This document shows, in pieces, positions 1-10,810 of a DNA stretch of 25,229 nucleotides (the stretch's first letter is position 1; every line of letters begins with the position of its first letter). Position numbers and translations under genes: made by a program. The notes below the pieces were generated by a model. That model had not been told where the DNA came from. It searched no databases and was given only the letters and a program-made list of their open reading frames with translations. Origin of the DNA: Pelargonium cotyledonis (taxonomy: Eukaryota; Streptophyta; Magnoliopsida; Geraniales; Geraniaceae); contig JAYMTA010000687.1 in NCBI GenBank assembly GCA_036897625.1, positions 1 through 25,229 of the forward strand, read 5' to 3'.

Positions 1-244
1 TTGATCTCTGCTCATTCTTGAATTTGGTCCTTGTTTTGTGTGTTTCTGTGGGGAAGCTGGAACTTTTTGTAGATTGAGGTCCTGTTTTGTTGTTGGTGTG
101 TGGACATTATATAGGTTAGAAAGAACTACGTGTGGCTTGATCCTTTCGGGGTACGTAGGTAACCCTATGGGTGCAGCTACTTATGAATTATGATATGTTA
201 GTTGTTAATGATGATTGGTTGTTGCTAGTTTGTTTGTAGTTTGA

Positions 245-1140
245 TCTGGGTTTTGCTTTTTTGCTTCGCGTGAGTGTTGAATTTTGGTGGGTATCTCATA
301 AAAATCAATAGCCTCAGTGAATCAGTGAGCTGTATGTAAAATTTCTGTTGATTTGGCTGTTTTATTTGTATTTTGATTTGGGTCTTGTTTGCTTGCTTCA
401 GATGAGTATGATCAATCTTTAGTTTTGGTGGGTATCTTGTAAAAATCATTTCTTTTGACACACCCAGAAATCAATCAGTCTCTATTTTGTTTAATTGGTT
501 TTGAGCTTAGTTTCAGTGAATAAGTGAGCTGCACAGTTTTGTTCTCTTTATTTTTGCTGATTTGTCTGTATTTTGATAAGAGTATTGTTTGTTTGCTTCA
601 CATTAGTATTAAAATTTTGTTGGTTCTTGTAAAAATCATTTCTTTGATACACCAAGAAATCAATCAGTCTATTTATACGATGGCTTTTATGCTTTCAATT
701 CTTAGCTTAAGTGAATCAGTGAGATATATGTTTTTTACTATTCGTTTTTGCTCTTGTTTTCTTCTATTAATTAGTGGGAATAGTTAGTTTTGTGTGTGTG
801 TGCGCGCTGTGGTTTGTTTGTATTTTGATCTGTGTTTTGTTTGTTTGCTTCGTATGGGTATTAAATTTTGGCAGGTATATAGTGAATATAATTTCTTTGA
901 CACAACCAGAAATCAATCATTTTTTTAGAGGTTTTGAGTTTTCAATTTTCAGCTTCAGTGGATCAGTGAGTTATACTTTTCTTTTTCTCTTCATTTTTGT
1001 TCCAGTTGTCATTTATTAACTAGTGGCTATTGCTAGTATTTTTGTTTTGTTGGTTTGTAATTTGATCTGTCTTGTTTGTTTGCTTCACATGAGTCTGAAT
1101 CAGATCTTTGACACACACCCAGAAAGCAACCAGTCTCTCT
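245..1140. repeat. Degenerate five-copy tandem array in transaldolase intron 1
   Basis: Successive blocks share the same order of landmarks. A T-rich stretch with TTTGATCTG-like sequence is followed by TTTGCTTCACATGAGT-like sequence, TTTTGGTGGGTAT, AAAAATCATTTCTTTGACAC, CAGAAATCAATCAGTCT, and then AGCTTCAGTGAATCAGTGAG. The TTGCTTC landmark recurs near 260, 391, 590, 843 and 1077, giving five copies of uneven length (about 130-250 bp) that have diverged by point changes and indels. Short reading frames inside it are T-rich, repeat-derived and not gene-like. It lies upstream of the first visible transaldolase exon and so is probably in that gene's first intron. Confidence 0.75.
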
Positions 1141-1800
1141 TTTGATATGTTTTGAGTTCCAATTCTTAGCTTCATGAGCTATTTATGTACTATAATGCTA
1201 TTGTTTTTTCATGTCAGATACTCACATTTAAGATCCAATCAAAATAGTTTTTGTTTTATGTATTTTTTCTTCCGTGGTATGATGTTGTAGGGGAGAGAGG
1301 TTGATATTTATATTTTGGGTATGAAATTGGTTGTTTGATTTAGGAAATTTTGTGTTGAAAACTAGAAATGAACCCATTACCTCTGAAAACTTTTAGGGTC
1401 ATGAAGACTAGACGATGTGGTTGGCTTTTACTCATATAGTCATATGATGTTAGAATGATTATCCGTATAAGTGAACTCTTTTGTGAAGTTTTACACAATG
1501 GTTACCTTGGGAAGACTGATCCATTGTTTATTTCACGAGGGCGGTGGGTTTTTGGGTGCATACCACATTTGGTAGTGAGGTTGCGTTGACTGTATGTTTG
1601 CTTACTTTAAATTCGTTATTGAAACTTTAGAAGGCCCGTCAGCTTTTGTATGTACTCGGGATTGAAAAGAGAATTTAGATTGTGCTATGTCTTAAACACC
1701 GTGTGATGATTTACGTATTTCTGCAAATTGTCAGCAGAAGGTGCTCGATTTAGGATTCAATAATTTTGGTACCTTGTATTTTGATAAGTTTGTTTTACAG
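1141..1800 (+). other. Remainder of transaldolase intron 1, no separate gene seen
   Basis: AT-rich sequence between the tandem array and the first visible transaldolase exon. It ends in a polypyrimidine-rich stretch and TTTTACAG, the splice acceptor at 1799-1800. I see no coding potential or recognisable element in it. Confidence 0.6.
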
Positions 1801-4800
1801 TGTTAGATGTTCCCAAGCTGGTGGAAATGGAACTCCGGTTAAGAGAACGACACTTCATGATCTCTATGAAAAGGAAGGACAGAGTCCCTGGTACGATAAC
1901 CTCTGCCGACCCGTCACAGATCTGCTTCCACTGATTGCAAGTGGTGTTAGAGGAGTTACTAGCAACCCGGCGGTAATTATTTACATAACTTTGTCTTTGC
2001 TTCTCCCGTTTCCATTCATAAAATATATTTTTGTTTGTGTGTGTGTGGATTTAACTTTTTAGCTGTAATTAATTCTGAAAAGCTGTTGAACTTGTCATTG
2101 CAGATTTTCCAGAAAGCAATATCGTCTTCAAATGCTTACAATGATCAATTCAGGTATTGTAATCACATAAGTTATTTCCTAATCCAGTGAACTTTATTCC
2201 TGAACTGTCAAAATGGTCCCTGAACTATTTGGATTTGACCAGTTTGGTCCCTCAACAAATTTTATGTCAGAATAGTTCCCCAACTATTGAAAGCCGACCT
2301 AAATGGTCCCCAAAGTAAACACTGTTGAACGTTAAGGGACATTTGGAGTCGTGTTTGGTGTTTTTACATTATATATTCTACCTTGAAAATATAAAAAGCA
2401 CATAAAAGTGAATGAACAAATTATAAAAAAAAGGTACAAAACCCGAATTTCTATGACTTATTATAGAGTAGACAAACCCTTTTTCTGATGCCATGTCAGC
2501 AAAACTTATGGGAAGTTAACATTGGTGATCATTTGGGTCAATTTGTTATAGTCGAGGGACCATTTTTGCATCAAATTAGTTTATGAACCAAATTGGTCGG
2601 GTCATAAAGTTTAGGGACCATTTTGATATTTTCCCTTCCTATAACTAAGGTCAGTTGCATTATTACTTACTGAAATGGGTTGTTTGCTCGAGCAAACTTT
2701 GAAATATCAAATTGAATTGAATAGAAATGGGACAAATTTTCAGTAGTAGGGATGTTCCCGCTTTCCTCATCACATATGAAGAGATATTTGAGTTTTGCTG
2801 TTTATTACAAGCTTGTGGTATCTAAAAGTCATGCCTTCCTCTATGTTACACACAGCTGTTCTTGAAGCCGAACCTTTCATCACTTATATATTTTAATCGT
2901 TGACCATGAATGTGCAGAGAACTTGTCCAATCCGGGAAAGATATTGAAAGTGCATACTGGGAACTTGTGGTGAAGGACATTCAGGATGCTTGCAAATTGT
3001 TTGAGTCTATCTATGACCAAACAGACGGTGGCGATGGATACGTTTCTGTTGAAGTTTCTCCCAGGCTTGCCGACGACACTGAAGGGACCATCGAGGCTGC
3101 AAAGTGGCTTCATAAGGTGGTTGATCGCTCCAATGTATACATAAAGATTCCTGCTACCGAACCATGCATCCCCTCAATCAAGGAGGTTATTGCACTGGGA
3201 ATCAGTGTCAACGTTACAGTAAGTTTCATGCACCCTTGTTTAGCTTATAGCCTTTTATACTATGGCCACTATTATATAAGTAGGGTGTGAATCCTGATAG
3301 CTATTTATTAAGCAGTAATGTGATGGTTAGCAATGGTAAGGTTAGAGTTGGCCATTTGGGTAGTTTTTTTTCAGGGGTTATACCGTTATAAAAACGTAAC
3401 ATGAACCCTACTCGCAAGAGCCATGAAAGTTTTGCGTCACCGGTCGAGTTGCATGTTTGACATAGAAAATGTGCCGGTTGTCCGACCCGATCCCACTTTT
3501 CCATGGTAAATTTGACTCGATTCAGAAATTAACATGGCCTATTTTATGCAACCCGAACCTGCAAAAATGCGGGGCGGAATTTAGGTTCTTGCGGGTTCGG
3601 GTCCAATTTGCCAACCTTAGTCTGTAGGTAAGTTTGTTGGCTTGTGACCTTGAGGTTATGGGTTTAAGTCATGAAACAATCTCTGCAAAAAGTTGAGGTT
3701 GTGTATTAAAACAGCCCTCTCCATATCCCAAAATGGGGTGAACCTCATGCACTAGGCATGATAATTTCATTCACTTAAGTTATTGAGCAAAAGCTTTCCA
3801 TTTATATCTCTAAACCGCTTGCTTATAGGGTTTAGTGATTCTATAGAGTGGTAACGATAGTAGTTGCAATTATGCACATCAACTAAGTGTTCTGTTATAT
3901 ATTTGTGCAGCTCATATTCTCTCTAGCAAGATATGAAGCGGTCATTGATGCTTACTTAGATGGCCTCGAGGCTTCTGGACTAAGTGACCTATCTAGAGTC
4001 ACAAGTGTTGCTTCTTTCTTTGTCAGTCGTGTAGACACCCTCATCGACAAAATGCTCGAGAAGATCGGAACCCCAGAAGCCCTTGAACTCCGAGGAAAGG
4101 TAACTATTGGATTGGCATATTAATTTATCGGCAATTGCATATTAGTACCCTAACTTGGCTCTATTTGCTGAAATAACTTTTGGAAAAATGAGTGTAGGGA
4201 GCTATATGCAAATATCGATTAGTGTAAAGTACTTATTTGTAATTTTCGCTTAATTTATTTTTTTAACGTCGTCACCAACTAAATAACACGTGTAAGGAAA
4301 CACTCACATTTCGAAATGCTAATTGATCAGGCTGCGGTAGCTCAAGCAGCCCTAGCATACAAGCTCTACCAGGAGAAATTTTCTGGTCCACGATGGGAAG
4401 CTTTGGTGAAGAAAGGCGCCAAGAAGCAGAGGTTGCTTTGGGCCTCGACTAGTGTCAAGAACCCAGCCTACCCCGACACCCTATACGTCGCTCCTCTCAT
4501 TGGACCTGACACGGTAAACAAACTCATCCTAAATCCAAAACCTGAAAACATTCACTCACTATTTTCCTCTTATGCTGATTATTGCTATTCTTGGGCCCAC
4601 TTGTGTTGATGTTTCTTAGGTTTCAACCATGCCCGACCAAGCTCTCCAAGCCTTCGTTGATCACGGATCAGTGGGAAGGACCATAGACGCGAATGTATCC
4701 GAAGCTGAAGGAATTTACAGTGCACTCGAGAAACTGGGCATCGATTGGGGCTTCGTTGGAATGCAGCTTGAGCTCGAAGGAGTCGATTCGTTCAAGAAGA

Positions 4801-4865
4801 GCTTTGATAGCTTGTTGGATACTCTTCAAGAGAAGGCTAATTCTCTCAAATTAGTTAGTCTTTAA
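1801..4865 (+). CDS. TRA2: Transaldolase, plastid-type (5' partial; six exons visible)
   Basis: Transaldolase moves a dihydroxyacetone unit between sugar phosphates in the non-oxidative pentose phosphate pathway. Visible exons: 1801-1972, 2104-2153, 2918-3218, 3911-4099, 4331-4513 and 4620-4865 (stop TAA). All joins use GT..AG and keep frame, giving 379 residues. The product closely matches, from memory, Arabidopsis At5g13420 (about 438 residues): it has [19 protein letters not shown] near the start, GVTSNPA-IFQKA across the first visible intron, [14 protein letters not shown], and YIKIPAT. The AAG codon at 3144-3146 encodes the lysine of YIKIPAT, the expected Schiff-base residue. It ends with [20 protein letters not shown]. 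The missing 55-60 residues, expected to be the transit peptide, must lie in an exon left of the window; the first visible exon begins in split-codon phase. The acceptor and frame argue against the ATG at 1766 being the real start. It is convergent with CYP51, and a broken copy lies at 19771-21362. Confidence 0.95.
2203..2630. mobile_element. MITE-like element in transaldolase intron 2
   Basis: The ends form an inverted repeat: the left end reads CAAAATGGTCCCTGAACT (2209-2226) and the reverse complement of the right end reads CAAAATGGTCCCTAAACT (near 2608-2625). Further GGTCCC/GGGACC motifs lie just inside each end as subterminal repeats. There is no coding capacity. Many plant non-autonomous DNA elements carry the AAAATGGTCCCT end; I cannot name the superfamily without target-site evidence. 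The host intron is 764 bp, and this element accounts for more than half of it. Confidence 0.65.
3338..3620. mobile_element. Small terminal-inverted-repeat element in transaldolase intron 3
   Basis: The left end reads GTTAGAGTTGGCCATTTGGG and the right end, reverse-complemented, begins TAAGGTTGGCAAATTGGACC, an imperfect inverted repeat. GC-richer phrases such as GGGTTCGGGTCC near the right end match those in the element at 12959-13358, so both probably belong to one family. The same element is present inside the transaldolase pseudogene (about 20400-20625), so it was in the intron before the gene segment was copied. Confidence 0.6.
3630..3770 (+). mobile_element. Au-like tRNA-derived SINE in transaldolase intron 3
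   Basis: The segment reads in the order of the plant Au SINE family as I remember it. It has a GACCTTGAGGTTATGGGTTT B-box region, then ATGAAACAATCTCTGCAAAA, a short GGTTGTGTATTAAAACAGCC spacer, CCCTCTCCATATCCC, and GAACCTCATGCACTAGGCAT near the end. It is in the same orientation as the host gene and directly follows the TIR element. Its copy in the pseudogene (about 20630-20768) looks closer to the family pattern (CCTCTCTGCAAAAG, GAGCCTCGTGAACTGGGCAT). Confidence 0.65.
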
Positions 4866-4914
4866 GCTGTTTGTTGGTTCTGATTGTATTTTGGTTTTGG
4901 TGTCATTTTGAAAG

Positions 4915-4920
4915 AATAAA
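4915..4920 (+). terminator. Polyadenylation signal of the transaldolase gene
   Basis: A canonical AATAAA lies 50 bases after the transaldolase stop codon, in T-rich sequence typical of a plant 3' UTR. It is the only obvious near-upstream element in the downstream region. Confidence 0.6.
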
Positions 4921-6149
4921 AGTTAGGTGATGAGTGCTCTTGACATGTATTATATAAGTGATTGCTTTATATTTTGTCCCTATCTTTTTGCTTTTGTGGG
5001 TTCATTATAATCTTATTATTTTCTTGAAAATATTAGAAAAATGTGTGCATTTTAATTGGTGATTTGATTAAATCGTAATAAATTAGATACTTTACGTCAC
5101 AAATTTATGAAAAATGTTTTGGTGTACTATCGTTTGACTAATAATATATCAATTAATTCTTAATGCAAAATATCTTTACCCTACCTTAGTGTTGATAATT
5201 TAGACACGAATTTGTAACACTTGAAATCTGACCTGCATTTTGCATAAAATATACTTGATTAACTTGAGTCAGATTTTGCCTAAAGAAATTGCGAGTTGGA
5301 CCGGGCACCCACAAACTTGCACCTCTTGTGGTTGGGTTCAGGTCACGACTTTTCAGCTCGAACCCAAAACCAAAACTTGAATTACAAGCTCTACTTTTGC
5401 AAAATGGTCAAATTTGAGACTACACAACAAATTATAGGCAGGTATATGTAACGGCCTGAAAGATTCGCTAGACCGTTCAGCTCTTAGACACGTCTAAGTC
5501 AGCTTTTAACCTGCAAAAAAGTTAGTTCACAAGAAAGGAAAACAATACGTGATAGGCACAAAAGTTCAAAAGAGCACTTCTATTACTCATGCAAATTACA
5601 AAGAGTTGGGGATGATTTGGGCAAATGAAGCCCTCACCTATTTTTACTAGTGACCTATCAAAATGGATGGCTAAGATTGAAAGTACATTAACACTATCAA
5701 TGACTAGGATTGACTATCTAGACTATTCTACCATCTAAAGAGAGTAATACATAATTCTATGGATAATCTAAGAAATGTGTCTATGTTTCTATATTCTTCC
5801 ACATGTACTTGGGCTTGCATGAATCGGGCCTTGCTTGGGCTTAACCAATTATGCACATGCCATACACATGTGCAGGTACAGCCTTTTCGTCGTTCGGGTA
5901 TAATTTTTGTGTCACGTTCATTCGGACCGTGACACGTAGCTGTCTTTATATCCCACAAAAGTTTTCTGTTATTTTCCCAAAAAGAACAAGAAATGAAGAT
6001 TATGAAACAGATCATTTTATCAAGGGAATTAAACACAACAACTAGAACAAAACCGAGTTCTGCTACTAGATACAATTCATAAGACTAAAAATTCTAAGAC
6101 AATCAGCAAAAATATCAGAACCCAAAGATAATAAAGCAACAAAGAACCC
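4921..6149. other. Convergent intergenic region between transaldolase and CYP51
   Basis: This spans the 3' ends of two convergent genes. I see no supportable gene. A segment near 5285-5400 uses the same GAGTTGG / GGGTTCAGGTCAC / CGAACCCAAAACC wording as the TIR elements at 3338 and 12959 and may be a degraded relative, but its ends are not clear. The overlapping frames near 5728-6075 lack codon structure or similarity that I recognise. The CYP51 3' UTR should lie at the right end. Confidence 0.5.
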
Positions 6150-8343
6150 TTAGCTCACAGAGAGCTGTCGTCGCTTGTAACGCACCATAACGTTGCCTTT
6201 CACGCCTACTACCATAGCATTCCAATCGGTCTCCGGGAAAGGCGAGACCAGTTCCATCTCAAAGTTGCGTAGCAAGTGACTCCAGATTGCCTTTATCTGC
6301 AAGTATGCGAAGGGCTCCCCGAGGCAGCCATGTCTGCCACCTCCGAAGGAAATATACGAGAATGCACCCGCTGCCTTGTCTTCTTCTCTCCCAGCTGCAA
6401 ATCTGTTGGGATCAAATGTGTCCGGATCCTTGTAAATGTGTGGAAGCCGGTTCGCAAAAGCTGGGGATGTTGCAACAATGTGTCCCTTCGGGATGTCATA
6501 CTCTTTCCCCTCCCGAGTTTTCACGCTGAAATCACTGTGCGAGCTTCGCAGCAGCATGATAAGTGGAGGGTGGAGTCTAAGGGCTTCCTTAATGCTCCGA
6601 TACAATGCATCCATTTCAGATAAAATGTCGTGATCGACCTTGTTCCCGTGCTTTTCCATGATGCACTTTTGCTCGTCCACTACATCAGATAGGTACTCCT
6701 TGTGGCGAAGAAGATAGGCTCCGGTCCAAGTCGAGGTGATGGAACTGGTATGCTGACCAGCAAAGAGAGCAGCGATGAGAAGCCCTGTGACCTCACCTTC
6801 AGTTGTTGGACGGCCATCTTTGTACTTTGAATCAATGAAGCACTGCAACATATCGTTCTCTGACTTTCCGGAGCATTTTCGGGAGGATATAATGTTGGCA
6901 AATATTGCTGAAAGTTTCTTGCGAGCCTGGTCACGACGGCGGTGAGCTGGGATAGGAAGGTATGGGAAGAGAACGCTGATTGGGAGCATCCCATTGTCGA
7001 GATCATGGAATAGGGCGGAGACGTCATCAAAGAGCTGATCACGAACTTCTCTTCCCAGAAGACATCGGCTCGCTGTCAAGATGATTAGATGCTCTAGTTC
7101 ATATTTCAGGTCCACCTCGCCACTATCTCCCCACTTTGAGAAGTAGTCCTGTTAATAAAATAAAAAAACTTGTTTAAAGCACAATGTTATTAACATACAG
7201 AAAGCATGACATCAAATGTGAATTGTGAACATCAAAATTTTGAAGCAATGTAAGAAAGAACGGAACGGGCGACGAAAAATGGATGCTCCTTCGTAACTAG
7301 CCGAAAAGAAATTGTAGAAACAAGCACGCCTGACAAATAAAGTACTTTGAAATTCTCCTTGAACTTTAATATAGGATTATAGGTGTATGAATTGAAAATG
7401 TCCGAGTATATTAGGGGTAAACCCATCTTTTAATCTAAAAGAGTTAACAAAGTTAGTAACAAAATGGGATGACTAAACTTAGGGTTAGGTTAAGTGTCCT
7501 GAAAAATTCTTTAGGTTAGTTATGTGTTTGCGGGCAATATTACGATATTGTAGAAACAAACATACTTTAACTTTAATATGACTTTGTTTGGTATATTCCT
7601 TTCAAATTTTAAGAAAGGGACTTAAATACAAACTCTATAGAGGCTACCCATAATTCCTCACTCAATAAATGAACCCTACTAATATGCTGGTAGCATGGGG
7701 ACCATGTCAAATAAACCAAACTTGAACGCATAATAAAACTCAGAATCACGGACAGAATGTTGCAAGGAGCCCACGAAGATAAATTAACCACCAATAAATG
7801 GAAGTGGAACATGTAATAATTCTCGTAGAACAGTAAAAATTTATAGATTCAAATATAGATACAAGTGAGCGAAAATCTTACCTCTGCTTCGTTGACCATC
7901 TGATCCACATATCCCTTCAACTTATTTACTCTCAGTGACTCTGTGAAGAACCTAAACTGCTCCTGCCTTATAGAGTAATCGACATCGAACACAACTCCGG
8001 GCCCAAATGTTGGCACATTGAACTGATACACCTCCTGCTGACTAAGATCAGATTCTGAGGCCTTGAAGAAATGTGCTGACACCTCAGGGCCAATGAAGAA
8101 TGTGATCTTCTTACTGAAGAGGTTCACGGTAAACACACTTCCAAGCTTCGGGTACTCTTCTCTCAGCATCACCACCGGACCTTTCAGGAACCGGACTAAG
8201 CCACCAACTACTGGCCAGCCCTTCACCACCGGAGGGAGGCTTTTTTTGGATCTAGGCATAAGCAGTGCAGACAATAGCTTGGCCACAATTATAGTGGCCA
8301 CTAAAAGGAGACCCACATTGTACAATTTGTTTACCTCGTCCAT
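6150..8343 (-). CDS. CYP51G1: Sterol 14-alpha-demethylase (obtusifoliol 14-alpha-demethylase), cytochrome P450 CYP51G
   Basis: This ER-bound P450 removes the 14-alpha methyl group of obtusifoliol in phytosterol biosynthesis. Exon 1 is 8343-7882 and exon 2 is 7148-6150, with a 733-bp GT..AG intron in phase 0; the product is 486 residues, normal for plant CYP51. The start is the ATG at 8343-8341, giving MDEVNKLYNVG followed by a hydrophobic membrane anchor (about residues 10-30) and a basic/proline hinge (PRSKKSLPPV). Visible motifs: the CYP51 substrate-recognition region YQFNVPTFGPGVVFDVDYS, the I-helix AGQHTSS (about 284-290), the ExxR motif EALR (about 342-345), and the heme loop FGGGRHGCLG with the ligand cysteine at about 429 (codon 6326-6324). 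No residue I would expect is missing and there is no internal stop. It is convergent with transaldolase and divergent from the NPF gene. Arabidopsis CYP51G1 lies on another chromosome as I recall, so its place here is notable. Confidence 0.96.
7149..7881 (-). other. CYP51 coding intron
   Basis: The donor GTAAGA follows the GAA-GCA-GAG codons of exon 1, and the acceptor ...TAACAG precedes GACTACTTC (DYFSKWGDSGE). The content is AT-rich. The short frames inside it (7232-7426 and 7609-7812) have no recognisable domain and I regard them as chance. Confidence 0.85.
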
Positions 8344-9660
8344 GGTAATCACAATTTTATAAATTTCTGGAAAACCAAAGTGTGAACATGAGACATGAAT
8401 ATGCATTAAAAGTCAAATTAATACAAATGGGTAACAAGCAAAAAAAAATACAAAGGAGTATGTTCCAAAACAGTTCCTGTACCATACACTGCAGTCCAGA
8501 TTCCTGCTTATAGCATCAACATTTCAGTCACTAGTTACGATAGTAAGAAACTAAGAATCAACTGATTTTGCAATTTTAAAGACTAAATTTGAAGAAATGA
8601 ACTAACAATGACTAATTTGGACTAAAATGAATAGTATAGATAACATTTAAGAACATACTTCATATACAAAACACTGTAAAGCTAGTAAAAGATAACTCCT
8701 ATATGAATCCCAGTTTGAATATAAAACCTAAAAAACCAAACTTACTAATTCAGAACCAAAGATTCAACATTCATCAAAGTTTTTGGTATCAAGCAATACA
8801 AGTCAGCACATTCCCTGTTTGGCAGCCGAGGAAATATGGGAAAATCATTGAAAAAAATGTTCAAATTTCAAAATTGAGTATGGAATATCAAAACTAGCAC
8901 TAATTAAACACAATCATTCAGCTACATTCTCAATTCAGATCCAAAACCTAAAAACTTGAACTTTCTAATTCAGTATAAAAGAATCCACCATTCATCAGAA
9001 TCTTTGTTATCACGCAGTACAATTCAGCACATTTCCCTGTTTGGCAGCCCGAGAAAATGCTGGGAAATAAAAATCATTAGAAAAAGTTTCAAAATTCAAA
9101 TATTGAGCATGAAATACCAAAACTAGAACTAATTAAGCATAAACATTCTCGGCTCAGATCCAAAACCTCAAAATTCAAACTTTCTAATTCAGAACAAAAA
9201 AAAAATCCAAAATTCATCAGAATTTTTGTCATCACTCAATACAATTCAGCACAGTTCCCTATTTGGAAGCCGAGAAAATGCGGGAAAATAAAAAATCATT
9301 AAAAAAAGTTTCAAAATTCAAATATTGAGCACGAAATACCAAAACTATAACTGATTAAGCACAAGCATTCGGCTACATTGTCGACTAGAATAGAAAATCC
9401 AACAAAATCAAAACCAAACCAAACAGCGAAAATGAACCTACACGCATAAAATCTCAAGCAGAACAGCAATGGAGCTCGGAACAAAAACGTAACAATGATT
9501 GAACAACAAAACCCTAGGAATTTGGATCGAGCATGAGGCGATTGATTGAACATAATACGATTAGGGTTTAGGATCAGTACCTGAAACTGAGATTCAATCG
9601 GAGAGAGTGATCATGTGGAGCAGAGCTGCGACTGCAGGAGTGAGTCAGAGCCACACATCA
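8344..9660 (-). other. CYP51 5' leader with a 1.2-kb leader intron
   Basis: On the minus strand, leader sequence ending AATCTCAGTTTCAG is followed by GTACTGATCC, a good donor (intron from 9580 down). TTGGTTTTCCAG ends the intron at 8367, just 23 bases above the ATG. This implies a non-coding first exon from roughly 9660 to 9581 and a leader intron of about 1,214 bp (8367-9580). The transcription start is a guess; CCAATAAAAATG near 9700 on the minus strand is a possible CCAAT/TATA-like core. Long leader introns in plant housekeeping genes can raise expression; that role here is inference. Confidence 0.6.
8721..9380. repeat. Three tandem copies of a ~220-bp unit in the CYP51 leader intron
   Basis: Copies begin near 8721, 8941 and 9160, each opening with AAAACCT and continuing through CTTTCTAATTCAG, ATTCATCAGAATNTTTG, TACAATTCAGCACA, CCCTGTTTGGCAGCC, GAAAATGCGGGAAA, TTTCAAAATTCAAATATTGAG and ACCAAAACTAGAACTAATTA, then a CATTC(T/G)GCT-like end. 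The spacing is 220 and 219 bases. The last two copies are more alike than either is to the first. No long open frame runs through the unit. The frame reading 8703-8897 is part of copy one, not a gene. Confidence 0.85.
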
Positions 9661-10391
9661 TATGAGTCAGTGACTGTGTGTCACTCACATTTTTATTGGA
9701 AATGTTTGGCCAATTTACATTTGAACACCCCTATACTATCATCTAATTGTAAATACCTCCCTCTAATTTGAGTATTTACACTAGATGTAGAAATTCGAGT
9801 TTCGGGCCAGATTCCATTGGAAATGCCCAATCTGGCCCCACCTTAAATGAGTGTGACTTTGTTGGGGTTGTTGGTCGGTTCGAACTTTGCATGTGAAATT
9901 TGATGTCGGGTTCATTTTGGGTTACATAAACCTAATTTCTTTTAAGTATTCGCATGTTCATATTCAAATTATCGGTTCTAATTTATATTATATGGAGCAA
10001 ATGAGTGTCAACTATTCTTCTTAAACCTCTCATATCTAGATGTGACATTTCAGGTTGCATATTAGATTTTTATTCGAATTTGACTTTAAATTTTTTATTT
10101 TGGGTCCATTTGTGTTTCGGGCAACACATTGGTTCAAGTAGGGTAGTATCGACCATATTCTCGCCTCAGACGCATTTGAATCGAGACGCTTACTCAGTTT
10201 GTGTAAATTGACATAGTTGGAGGGCACTTGTGCAATTCAATGAAAATAATATTAACAAATGGAGACCACTTGGACACAAGCTGGGGGTGCTCATTGATCT
10301 GGAAGAAACAGTGGATGGGTCAGTCAAGGTGGTTATCATGCTGAGGTGGCGCATTTTGATTGGTTGCAAGTCTTGAATGTCTTTTGCCAAG

Positions 10392-10568
10392 CACGTGACA
10401 ACTGGCAAGTGGGCCCACATGAAATTGGATATTGTTTCACCATTGAATCTTGATCTGCTGAGCTGGATGGATGGGCTCTTGCTGCGCTGATGTTTACTGG
10501 GCCTTCTCGAGGCCCAATTTTTAAAGGATACAGAACATCATGGACATTGGGCCATGTTATGGCCCAAT
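10392..10568. promoter_or_regulatory. Cluster of TGGGCY (site II) motifs with a G-box
   Basis: CACGTG (G-box) lies at 10392-10397. TGGGCC or TGGGCT on the + strand begins at 10410, 10472, 10498 and 10548, and the reverse form GGCCCA lies at 10511 and 10561. TGGGCY 'site II' motifs are known plant promoter elements, common before growth-related and translation genes. No intact gene starts close by on either strand: the CYP51 leader begins about 0.75 kb to the left and the NPF leader over 2 kb to the right. It may be a distal element, a relict promoter, or chance. Confidence 0.4.
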
Positions 10569-10569
10569 T

Positions 10570-10810
10570 ATCGCGTCGGGCTCACGTTAAACCTTCAAAA
10601 CAGCATGTGTGTTTAGTTCGTCGTGTTGCTTCGAAACATGCATTGTGAATTAATCATAATAAATGAGTTGGTTCGCGTCGACTGTCATGCCCAACATGTT
10701 GTATAGCGTCGTGTCAAGTGTGCTGGATTATGTTCAAGTTGCGTCGGGTTCGTGTTGGTTTGTGCAAGTCATTATCAACTTTAAGCACGAATACGACATA
10801 CACATACGAA
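10570..10810. repeat. Possible dispersed repeat rich in CGTGTCGGG/GTTCGTGTTGG phrases
   Basis: The segment repeats short phrases such as GTTCGCGTCGAC, GCGTCGTGTCAAG, GCGTCGGGTTCGTGTTGG and AGCACGAATACGACA. The same vocabulary occurs at about 11735-12140, 15385-15560 and 16700-16930, which points to a dispersed repeat family in this genome. I cannot define the ends or the superfamily. Confidence 0.4.

Noticed and set aside
225..1019. Short open frames on both strands in the first kilobase
   Set aside because: They are low-complexity, T-rich and lie across the tandem repeat array in an intron; no domain or codon signal.
1766..2062. The ATG at 1766 as the start of the transaldolase gene
   Set aside because: The frame before 1801 is intronic (TTTTACAG acceptor at 1800), and the family needs 55-60 more N-terminal residues than this allows from a separate exon.
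2880..3113. Minus-strand frame across a transaldolase exon
   Set aside because: It is the complement of a well-supported coding exon; a similar shadow appears at 19970-20194 over the pseudogene.
3630..3770. B-box-like sequence as a true tRNA gene
   Set aside because: No cloverleaf or anticodon arm can be folded around it; the downstream sequence follows a SINE pattern instead.
6276..6633. Long frames on the + strand across the CYP51 second exon
   Set aside because: They are the opposite-strand shadow of the P450 coding exon, whose protein is clearly recognisable.
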